Shown here in pieces: positions 1 to 6,768 of a DNA stretch of 17,187 bases. The first letter of the stretch is position 1, and each line of letters opens with the position of its first letter. Made by a program: the position numbers and the translations under genes. This DNA comes from CAZJOD01 sp964547525 (GTDB taxonomy: Bacteria; Bacillota; Clostridia; JAAYHZ01): positions 1-17,187 of the forward strand of contig CAZJOD010000077.1 in the NCBI GenBank assembly GCA_964547525.1. The letters run 5' to 3'. The notes below the pieces were generated by a model. It searched no databases. It worked only from the letters and a program-made list of their open reading frames with translations, and had not been told where the DNA came from.

Positions 1-638
1 TTTTCCGCTTCATCCTGAGCTTTTAAGCTTGCCGCATAATTACCCATTGTTTTTACATAGCCGGTTCCACCTTTTACAGAGCGGACATATTTATCCTCTA
101 CAAATATTTTAACAGGATTAATTCCACCGGGGTAATATGCACCGCTTGGAGATAAAATAACAATAAATTTATATAGATGCGACGGATGGACACCCAAAAA
201 CGGATCGGTTGCAATGATAAAAGGACGTATATAAAGGGAAGTTCCTTTTGTTTTAGGAACCCAATCACTATCAGTTTTTACTAAAGTTTTTATTGCGTTT
301 ACAGTAAAATCGACATCTAACTGTGGTATGCACATACGTTGGCAAGACATGTTCATTCGTTGAATATTCTTTTCCGGACGGAACAATCTGATTTTTCCGT
401 CTGCTGAATAGTAAGCCTTTAACCCTTCAAATATACCTTGGCCATAATGCAACACTGTAGTCGAAGGATCCATAGATAACGGACCATATGGAATTATAAC
501 GGGATTATGCCATCCGTCGGTCGGATTGTAATCCATAACCAGCATATGATCTGTGAAAGTTTTACCGAACGATAACTTGCTTTCATCGGGCTTTTGTTTC
601 GGACTTTTTGTTTTTTCAATTTTTATATTGTAATTCAT
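1..638 (-). CDS. ilvE: Branched-chain amino acid aminotransferase (5' part, runs off the left edge)
   Basis: PLP-dependent enzyme that interconverts Leu, Ile and Val with their 2-oxo acids, using glutamate/2-oxoglutarate, in the cytosol. Reading the minus strand from the ATG at 638-636 gives 212 complete codons with no stop; the family is usually about 340-360 aa, so the C-terminal third is missing. Visible BCAT hallmarks are GQGIFEGLKAY in the N-terminal half, followed by KIRLFRPEKNIQRMN, the IRPFIIATDPFLGVHP stretch, and GTGYVKTMGNYAAS near the cut end. K196 in that last motif should be the Schiff-base lysine. The start is supported by an AGGGGG ribosome binding site (minus strand, about 652-646). 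It is divergent from the GH116 gene. This type fits the larger eukaryote-like BCAT group rather than the E. coli-sized group; that subgroup call is inference. Confidence 0.93.
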   Translation of the reverse strand, partial: MNYNIKIEKTKSPKQKPDESKLSFGKTFTDHMLVMDYNPTDGWHNPVIIPYGPLSMDPSTTVLHYGQGIFEGLKAYYSADGKIRLFRPEKNIQRMNMSCQRMCIPQLDVDFTVNAIKTLVKTDSDWVPKTKGTSLYIRPFIIATDPFLGVHPSHLYKFIVILSPSGAYYPGGINPVKIFVEDKYVRSVKGGTGYVKTMGNYAASLKAQDEAE

Positions 639-947
639 TACAATACCCCCTGTACTGTATTTTAAATATCGTTTGAGCTAAAAGTTCAATATATATATAA
701 TGCCGGTTTCTACAGAAAAAATCTAGAGTTTTATAAAAAAAAGAAGCTCGCATACAAAATACAATGTTATAGATAATAATTATTATACTATGTGAATATT
801 ACTTGAACTATACCTTTAAATCGATATCTTACTGTATATATAAATACTCAAAAACCGTAAACTTTATTGCATCTTAGTAAATCCATGTTATAATATAAAA
901 TATCTTATTAATCCTTGAAACATTTTTTAGCACAAGGGGTGAATGTT
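639..947. other. Divergent intergenic region between ilvE and the GH116 gene
   Basis: About 300 very AT-rich bases with no convincing ORF, carrying the start signals of two divergent genes. On the plus strand there is a promoter-like pair TTGAGC (673-678), 17 nt, TATAAT (696-701), in addition to the closer site listed separately. If used, it would give a leader of about 240 nt for the GH116 gene. On the minus strand the best candidate for ilvE is TTGTAT (757-752), 16 nt, TATAAA (735-730), a weak match. I see no T-box, terminator or attenuator peptide here. Confidence 0.5.
867..894 (+). promoter_or_regulatory. Candidate sigma-A promoter for the GH116 gene (extended -10)
   Basis: TTGCAT (867-872), 16 nt, then TATAAT (889-894), preceded by TG one base upstream (TGTTATAAT). 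The -35 is poor but a perfect extended -10 often compensates. Predicted start is near 901, leaving a leader of about 47 nt to the ATG at 948. A very similar arrangement precedes dnaJ. Confidence 0.55.
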
Positions 948-3372
948 ATGACACATAAAACATATAGCAAAGAAGAGTTATACAAAGCAAAAACTACCAA
1001 AAAATATGATCAGGATTGTGCACAAGCAAGATTTTTGTTAGGCGGTATAGGTACCGGCAATATATCTCTGTGTGCCGACGGATCTTTGCAGGATTTTGAA
1101 ATATTTAATAAACCAAATAAGGGGTATAAGCTTCCATTCACCTTTTTTGCAATACATGCAAAAAAAGAAGNNNNNNNNNNAAGGGGAAGAATCGGTAACA
1201 AAGCTTTTAGAAGGAAGAACACCCACTCCTCATAACAGAGCTCACGGATATCCCCCTGATGTCATGGCAGGCGTACCGAAATTTGAAAAAACTTCCATGA
1301 TAGGAGAGTATCCTTTTGTAAATATAGATTTTTATGATCGTAGCGTTCCCGTAAAGGTGTCTTTAGAAGCATTTACGCCATTTATACCTCATGACCCTGA
1401 CAATTCGGGTATTCCATGTGCAATTTTTAAATATACTGTAACTAATGATAATGACAGTGATGTTTTCGTATCAATTTGTAGTGCAATGTCAAATACCTTT
1501 GGTGAAACTTCAGCGTCCAAACTTGGTAAGAATACATTTAATAAAACAGTGCACGATGCGGATTTAGGGTTTACAGGTATCTTGATGGATAATGATATGG
1601 AAAAAGGTAACGTCACTTACGGTAATAATTTGATAGGTACCGTCAATAGAAACGTTTCGGTAAAACCCGAATGGTACAACGGTGGTTGGTGGGATGGAAT
1701 ACAAGACGCTTGGGATGATTTTAGAGAAGACGGAAAATTCGATTCGGGCAACAGAACAGGTTTCCCTGAAGACAGAAGCAAAAAACAACGAGGCGCCATA
1801 AGTGCATATGAGACTTTAAAAACCGGAGAAAGTAAAGACTTTATATTTATAATATCTTGGTACTATCCCAATAGAAAAAATTCCTGGTCGGAGTATTATG
1901 ATATTGAAAAATGCTGTGATGTTTCGGTTGTAAAGAATAAATATGCATGTTTATTCGAAGACTCCTTTCACGTTGCAAAATATGTTTTCATGAATTATAC
2001 AAAACTATATGAAAAGACAAAGCAATTTCATGACGCACTTTTCGAGAGTACATATCCTACATATGTATTGGATGCGTTGGCATCTAATATAAGCGTTATC
2101 AGAAGCACCACTTGTTTCAGACTTGAAAACGATCGTTTTTTCGGTTGGGAAGGCTGCAACGACCAGGGGGGGTGCTGTATGGGTAATTGTACTCATGTAT
2201 GGAATTATGCACAAACATTGGCCTTTTTGTTTCCTAGCTTAGAGCGCAATATGAGAGATACGGAATTTAATTACGAAACCGACGAGAATGGCAAGATGAA
2301 TTTTAGGAGTAATAAATTCTTTGGAGAATATATTAATTATCATCCGGCTGCAGACGGCCAATTAGGTTGCATAATCAGGTTGTACAGAGACTGGAAATTA
2401 TCCGGTGATACGGATTTTTTAGCCACCGTTTGGCAAAAAGTCAAAGCGTCGCTGGATTTTGCTTTTAAGTATTGGGATTCTGATAATGATTGTGTTTTGG
2501 ACAGTCAACAACACAATACATATGATATAGAATTCTACGGTCCGAACAGCCTTATAAGTTCGATGTTTTTTGCTGCATTAAAAGCCGGTGTGAAAATGGC
2601 CGAAGCAATGAACGATATTGATGCCCTAAAAAAGTATGAAAATGCTTTAAAAGCCGGTCCGGTATTGATGGACAAAATGTTATGGAACGGTGAATATTAC
2701 ATTCAAAAAATAGAAAACGTAAATGAATACAAGTATCAATATGGAACAGGATGTTTATCAGATCAATTGTTTGGTCAATTATGCGCACATGTAGCCGGTT
2801 TAGGTTATGTTTTACCGGAAGAGCATGTTAAAAGAGCTATGCTCTCGATATTTAAGTATAATTTTTTAGACAATTTCCATGATCACAACAATGTTCAAAG
2901 AACATATGCGTTAAATGACGAAAAAGGACTGTTATTATGTACTTGGCCGTATGCCGGAAGACCTGTTTTTCCTTTTGTATATTCTGATGAAGTATGGACG
3001 GGTTTTGAATACCAAGTAGCTGCCCATTTAATATTCGAGGGATATGTTGATGAAGGACTGACTATTGTAAAAGCAGTAAGAGACCGTCACGACGGAATAA
3101 AAAGAAATCCGTGGAATGAAGTGGAATGCGGAAACCATTATGTACGTTCAATGGCTTCTTGGAGTGTTTTGATCGCACTATCCGGTTTTAAATATGATAT
3201 GGTTGAAAAAACTATAAGTTTTAATCCTAAAATTAATAACGAAAGATTTAAAACTTTCTGGTCTACCGGAACTGCTTGGGGCACATACGAAAGTTATATT
3301 AATGAAAAAGGTGATGTAAAAACAGATCTAAAAGTTCTAGCCGGTAGTATAGACGGTGTGAAAGTAATTTAA
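948..3372 (+). CDS. GH116-family glycoside hydrolase (beta-glucosidase/glucosylceramidase-like), interrupted by an assembly gap
   Basis: Retaining beta-glycosidase of the GBA2/DUF608 type (family members act on beta-glucosides, beta-xylosides or beta-GlcNAc). No signal peptide is visible, so it probably acts in the cytosol on imported oligosaccharides. The ATG at 948 follows AGGGGTG with good spacing; an in-frame ATG at 915 has no ribosome binding site. The N-terminal beta-sandwich domain begins with RFLLGGIGTGNISL. The catalytic (alpha/alpha)6 half carries FGWEG, whose Glu (codon 2149-2151) I align with the GBA2/TxGH116 nucleophile, then a CTHVWNYAQTLAFLFP block. NTYDIEFYGPNS follows, whose Asp (codon 2524-2526) aligns with the acid/base. 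The reading frame changes across the ten N, so the gene appears in two frames (948-1170 and 1181-3372). With a gap length that is a multiple of three the product is about 804 aa, normal for the family. Substrate cannot be told from sequence. Confidence 0.85.
1171..1180. other. Assembly gap (10 N) inside the GH116 gene
   Basis: Ten consecutive N. The coding frame before and after does not match if exactly ten bases are counted. Both sides read as good GH116 protein, so the gap is a placeholder of unknown size and its real length must be a multiple of three. The flanks end and begin with the same AAG, so a negative gap (3-bp overlap) is also in frame. Confidence 0.9.
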
Positions 3373-3452
3373 TCAGATATTATTTTCGGTTTACCCAAAA
3401 ATAAGTTAACCGGATAAAATAAGGCACCTCTTATTGAACATAAATATGTGGT

Positions 3453-3458
3453 TATAAT
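3453..3458 (+). promoter_or_regulatory. Candidate -10 box for the yqeG unit
   Basis: A perfect TATAAT lies 44 nt before the yqeG ATG in the 129-nt gap after the GH116 gene. The only TTGA-like -35 (TTGAAC, 3434-3439) is 13 nt away, too close for a standard sigma-A promoter, so the -35 is unclear. The rest of the gap holds only weak inverted repeats (AATAAG/CTTATT, about 3418-3435) without a T run, and no convincing terminator. Confidence 0.35.
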
Positions 3459-3501
3459 ACTGTTTTGTAAATATAAAATTTATTAAACTTAGGAGTAATA
3501 A

Positions 3502-4032
3502 ATGAATAAAAATTTTATTCCGGACAAATTGATCCAATCTTTTGATCAATTAAATATTTTGGATCTTAAAGAAAAAAAAATCGACACGATTTTATTGGAT
3601 ATAGATAATACATTGGTAGGATATAGATGTGCATTGCCTACCCCGGAGGTAAAACTGTGGATTGATAAATTAAAAAAAGAAGGTTTTAAAATTGCCATTG
3701 TGTCTAATGCAAAAAAAAATAGAGCTGAGAATTTCTGTAAAGATTTGAATATAGTATACATTCACAGAGCGGGTAAACCTGCGGGAACGGGTATAAATAA
3801 AGCTTTAGGGTTGCTGGATTCCCGGCCTACCGGTACTGTCTTTATAGGAGATCAGATATTTACAGACATTTTCGGAGCTAATAGACTGGGCATCTATTCG
3901 GTACTTGTAAAACCGATTAGCAAAGACGAATCGATATATTGTAAATTCAAAAGAGTTTTAGAAAAAAGGGTGCATAAAAAAATAAATAATAAAAAGTCCG
4001 CATCTTATAAATCAAAGCAGATAACGGACTGA
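3502..4032 (+). CDS. yqeG: YqeG-family HAD phosphatase (HAD superfamily, subfamily IIIA)
   Basis: Small (176 aa) cytosolic haloacid-dehalogenase-fold phosphohydrolase. The N-terminus (NFIPDKLIQSFDQLNILDL) is typical of YqeG. HAD motif I is DIDNTL with D33 and D35 as nucleophile and general acid; motif II is around VSNAKKNR (Ser68); then comes the conserved HRAGKPAG with Lys92; motif IV is GDQIFTDIFGAN with D117 and D122. No cap domain of note. The tail after about residue 150 is Lys-rich and probably disordered. The start is fixed by AGGAG at 3491-3495, 6 nt before ATG. Physiological substrate of this family is not firmly known to me. It is followed after 25 nt by the TIM-barrel gene, so the two are probably cotranscribed. 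Confidence 0.88.
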   Translation: MNKNFIPDKLIQSFDQLNILDLKEKKIDTILLDIDNTLVGYRCALPTPEVKLWIDKLKKEGFKIAIVSNAKKNRAENFCKDLNIVYIHRAGKPAGTGINKALGLLDSRPTGTVFIGDQIFTDIFGANRLGIYSVLVKPISKDESIYCKFKRVLEKRVHKKINNKKSASYKSKQITD

Positions 4033-4057
4033 AAAAAAGAGAGGAATTTTACTTTAA

Positions 4058-4927
4058 ATGATTTATTTCGGACCGTCCGGAAACCCGGATGATTTTTATG
4101 AAGACGGTAACAAATCTTCGGATCAAATGCCTTTATGGTTGAATCGGAAAGGTTTGAACGCATATGAATATCAATGTAGCAAAGGTGTAAATATAGGAGA
4201 AAAGAAAGCTAACGATATAGGTAACGAATCGGATAAATATGGTATTTTTATGAGTATACACGCTCCATACTATATTAATTTTGCATCCGATAACCCTATT
4301 AATTTGGAAAAATCCAGAAAATATTTAACTGACAGTATGGTAGCGGCTGTTTGGATGGGTGCCAAAAGAGTAGTCTTTCATCCGGGCTCCTGCGCAGGCA
4401 TAGACAGAAACATTGCATTAGAACGTGTAATAACCCAGGTGAAAATAACTTTGAATGAAGCTTCGGATCTTGGTGTAGATAATGTAACCATATGTCCCGA
4501 GTTAATGGGAAAGATTAATCAGGTCGGTGACTTAGACGAGATAATAGCTATTTGTAAATCAGATGACAGGCTGATACCATGTATAGATTTCGGACATCTT
4601 CATGCAAGAAATTTTGGGAGTTTGAACTCGTGTGAAGATTTTGAGCAGGTAATAGTTAAATTAACAGATGCTTTGGGTCAAGAACGTGCAAAAAAGTTTC
4701 ATTGTCATTTCAGCCGAATTGAGTATACTCAAAAAGGTGGAGAAAAACGTCACAGAACTTTCGACGAACCGGAGTACGGACCCGATTTTACATATTTAGT
4801 TCCATTAATTTATAAATATGACCTACAGCCGGTTTTTATTTGTGAATCAAACGGAACCATGGCTAAAGACGCTTTAAAAATGAAAAATTTATATGAAAAT
4901 TTCAATAAGACTGTTAATAACGATTAA
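4058..4927 (+). CDS. Endonuclease IV-fold (AP_endonuc_2 superfamily) TIM-barrel protein
   Basis: 289-aa metal-dependent TIM barrel of the Nfo/xylose-isomerase-like superfamily, cytosolic. Endonuclease IV metal ligands can be matched one by one: H68 (SIHAPYYIN), H108 (FHPG), E148 (CPELMGK), D177 and H180 (CIDFGHLHA), H215 (FHCHFS), H232 (EKRHRTF) and E263 (ICESNG). The position of E. coli Nfo D229, a ligand of the third zinc, is K230 here, so that site is probably changed. The family is often annotated as deoxyribonuclease IV; I would not assume AP-endonuclease activity. A GAGGA site (4041-4045) lies 12 nt before the ATG, a longer spacing than usual, and no better in-frame start is seen. It follows yqeG by 25 nt. 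Confidence 0.8.
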   Translation: MIYFGPSGNPDDFYEDGNKSSDQMPLWLNRKGLNAYEYQCSKGVNIGEKKANDIGNESDKYGIFMSIHAPYYINFASDNPINLEKSRKYLTDSMVAAVWMGAKRVVFHPGSCAGIDRNIALERVITQVKITLNEASDLGVDNVTICPELMGKINQVGDLDEIIAICKSDDRLIPCIDFGHLHARNFGSLNSCEDFEQVIVKLTDALGQERAKKFHCHFSRIEYTQKGGEKRHRTFDEPEYGPDFTYLVPLIYKYDLQPVFICESNGTMAKDALKMKNLYENFNKTVNND

Positions 4928-4993
4928 AATATGGTAACATATTAAAAAAGATATAAGCAATTATTTATAAAAGAGAGATAATATATTATAATA

Positions 4994-5060
4994 ATAGTAT
5001 CAATGTCATATGTGTTGTTTAAAATCGAAACGCTTGATTTTAACGGATATATGATACTAT
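4994..5060. repeat. 67-nt imperfect inverted repeat (long hairpin) upstream of the LCP gene
   Basis: The outer arms ATAGTATCA (4994-5002) and TGATACTAT (5052-5060) are perfectly complementary over 9 bp. The inner arms TTAAAATC (5019-5026) and GATTTTAA (5036-5043) pair over 8 bp around a 9-nt loop. A weaker 5-bp stretch (5003-5007 with 5046-5050, one base bulged) lies between them. No T run follows on either strand close to the arms, so it is not a standard terminator. The rest of the 4928-5171 gap also has a small 6-bp hairpin with a GTAA loop (4928-4943) directly after the stop codon, and the promoter listed next. Confidence 0.6.
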
Positions 5061-5089
5061 ACATATTATATTTTACTTGTAATATGCTA

Positions 5090-5117
5090 TTGATATTAAA
5101 AACAGTAGTATTATAAT
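5090..5117 (+). promoter_or_regulatory. Sigma-A promoter for the LCP gene
   Basis: TTGATA (5090-5095), 16 nt, TATAAT (5112-5117). Predicted transcription start is near 5124. This makes a GTG start at 5124 unlikely and favours the ATG at 5172. Confidence 0.65.
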
Positions 5118-5171
5118 GATGATGTGGTAAAGAATAAGGGTGTACAAATCGGATGGAGTAAGGTTCAACAG

Positions 5172-6305
5172 ATGAAAAATAATAACGCCGTTGTCAAAAC
5201 AAATATCGTAAAAAAAAGAAAGAAGAAAAAAGGTATAAACAAGAACAAATTGGCTGTTTCCATTTCGTTTATTGTTATTATTACTTTATTAGGAGTTATG
5301 TTTGTACATAACGAATTATGGCAGTTTAACGAACAAGGAGTAAAACCTATCGATTATGTACGAGCCGAGGATCCGGGTCCTGTATCTGAAACAAGGCACC
5401 CGAGAGAAACAGGTATTTCGAACAATGAACCGGTTGTGTCACAAACCCCTGCCGAGACTACAAAAACGACTGATAATCAAGGTAACGTAATAAATAAACC
5501 TAGCGACCCGTATTTTGATATGATAAACGATAGCAGCAGGATTAATGTGCTATGTTTCGGATTGGCGGATTTTTTATTAGCGGATACGATTTTTATTGTA
5601 AGTCTTGACCCGGACAGGCTTACGGCTGATGTAATATCCATTCCGAGAGATACTTACTATCATACAAAAGGTAGAGAAGAACCTTACATGAAAAAAATTA
5701 ATGCTTATTATTACGGCGCTTCAACTGTGGAAAGAACGCAAAACATGGTAAACACGGTAAGTGCATTAATGAAGGTACCTATACACTACTACGTAAAGAT
5801 ACAATATGCCGGAGTTATAGGTATAGTGGATTGTATAGGCGGAGTTGAGGTAGATATTCCGTTTGATATGGATTACGATGACCCTACTGATGATTTACAC
5901 ATACATTTTAAAGCGGGTCCTAAATTATTGGATGGTCAAGAATCACTTGAATATTTAAGATTCAGAATGAATAATGACGGTACTCATTCGGATGGTGATA
6001 TCGGACGTATTTATCGACAGCAAGATTTTATTAAAAGAGCTATTAAAAAAAGTATGAATTTAAATTTAATAAATGTTGTAAATGTAGCACAAAATTATGT
6101 TAAAACAAACATGATACCGGGTGAAATTATATCGTTCACTATGAAATTCATGAATATTAAATTAGAAGATATTAAATTTCATACATTGCCCGGATATCCT
6201 GATATTTTTGGTGGAGGCGATTACTGGGTTTGTGTAGAAGAAAAAAGCAAAGAAATGATAACCGATATTTATAAAGGTATTGACAAGAAAGTTATAAATA
6301 ATTAA
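5172..6305 (+). CDS. LytR-CpsA-Psr (LCP) family cell-wall glycopolymer ligase
   Basis: Membrane-anchored enzyme of the family that moves glycopolymers (teichoic acid, capsule-like) from lipid carriers to peptidoglycan, acting on the outer face. Start: ATG 5172 follows AAGG (5160-5163) by 8 nt and lies well inside the transcript; a GTG at 5124 in the same frame has no ribosome binding site. With this start the protein is 377 aa. Order: a very basic cytoplasmic tail (KKRKKKK), one membrane segment about 27-46, a Thr/Pro-rich extracellular linker about 55-115, then the LCP domain. LCP signatures are LADTIFIVSLD (D138), SIPRDTYY (R159, D160), KKINAYYYG, DCIGGVEVDIP, LLDGQESLEYLRFR and GRIYRQQDFIKRAI. 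The usual Arg two residues before D138 (RSDT/RADT in relatives) is Leu here. It is monocistronic upstream; the hisS T-box promoter lies in its 3' end. Confidence 0.88.
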   Translation: MKNNNAVVKTNIVKKRKKKKGINKNKLAVSISFIVIITLLGVMFVHNELWQFNEQGVKPIDYVRAEDPGPVSETRHPRETGISNNEPVVSQTPAETTKTTDNQGNVINKPSDPYFDMINDSSRINVLCFGLADFLLADTIFIVSLDPDRLTADVISIPRDTYYHTKGREEPYMKKINAYYYGASTVERTQNMVNTVSALMKVPIHYYVKIQYAGVIGIVDCIGGVEVDIPFDMDYDDPTDDLHIHFKAGPKLLDGQESLEYLRFRMNNDGTHSDGDIGRIYRQQDFIKRAIKKSMNLNLINVVNVAQNYVKTNMIPGEIISFTMKFMNIKLEDIKFHTLPGYPDIFGGGDYWVCVEEKSKEMITDIYKGIDKKVINN

Positions 6306-6308
6306 AAT
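6280..6308 (+). promoter_or_regulatory. Sigma-A promoter of the T-box operon, inside the 3' end of the LCP gene
   Basis: A perfect TTGACA (6280-6285), 17 nt, TAAAAT (6303-6308). The -10 box contains the LCP stop codon TAA (6303-6305). The predicted start is near 6315, just before the foldable leader. This is the best promoter match ahead of the T-box. Confidence 0.65.
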
Positions 6309-6332
6309 AAGAGGAATTAAATAACAAAAGGC

Positions 6333-6646
6333 AATGAAGGAAAGATCGGCATGTATTTTTTCACAGGGATTAAGTGTCATAGACTGAGAGCATTTTTGAT
6401 ATAAATCATGTTTGGTAACGTTCCGGAGCTGACAATTCGAAAATTATTAAGTAGGGTTGTCCGTACAAAAACGTTAAAAGGATTTAAGTGGTGACGGAAT
6501 TTATTAAATTCGGTCACAAACAAGGTGGCACCGCGGAATATCGGACCGGTAAGTGATTTTTAGGTTCGAGTAACGTCACGATTACGGTTTATACCGATAA
6601 ACGTAAAATTTCGTCCTCGATTATTATAGGAATCGAGGATGTTTTT
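6333..6646 (+). promoter_or_regulatory. T-box riboswitch leader (probable Asn specifier) before hisS-aspS
   Basis: Transcriptional attenuator that senses an uncharged tRNA. The T-box core AGGTGGCACCGCGG (6523-6536) is unmistakable. Directly upstream is Stem III, 6491-6502 paired with 6506-6517 (12 positions, one mismatch). Stem I holds an AG-bulge segment GAGAGC near 6386-6391 and a distal-loop-like TTTGATATAAATC. The 3' side of its specifier loop is GGTAACGTTCCGGAGC; by alignment with B. subtilis glyQS (GGC-A-UUCUUGAGC) the specifier is AAC at 6417-6419, an Asn codon. TTCC (6421-6424) can pair with GGGA (6366-6369), or with GGAA further 5', so the Stem I base is not settled. The tRNA-end bulge TGGC (6526-6529) needs discriminator G. 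A terminator follows at 6612-6646. The 6647-6768 stretch to hisS holds only the ribosome binding site. T-box identity is sure; the specifier is inference. Confidence 0.9.
6612..6646 (+). terminator. T-box-controlled intrinsic terminator
   Basis: CGTCCTCGATT (6612-6622) pairs with AATCGAGGATG (6631-6641) over 11 bp, including one G-T pair, with an 8-nt loop, followed by TTTTT (6642-6646). The 5' arm contains TCCT, which can instead pair with AGG of the T-box core to form the antiterminator. Confidence 0.9.
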
Positions 6647-6768
6647 ATAGGAGCAAATATAATTCGAATATCTACCGGTTAATAAGACACAGGAAATATT
6701 ACAGCTATGATATATTTTTATAGAACAAGTCGAAAATTATATAAGAACGGTTCAAGGAGTGAATGAGT

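Noticed and set aside
653..837. Direct repeat TACTGTAT at 653-660 and 830-837
   Set aside because: Only 8 bp in very AT-rich sequence and not placed symmetrically to the promoters; likely chance.
3373..3440. Terminator after the GH116 gene
   Set aside because: The possible stems (GGTT/AACC, AATAAG/CTTATT) are short or interrupted and are not followed by a T run.
5124..5171. GTG start for the LCP gene
   Set aside because: It coincides with the predicted transcription start and has no ribosome binding site; the added residues show no conserved feature.
6431..6433. GAC (Asp) or an upstream CAC (6362-6364, His) as T-box specifier
   Set aside because: GAC falls after the GGAGC segment, outside the specifier loop, and CAC is on the 5' strand of the arm; neither sits where the anticodon should pair.
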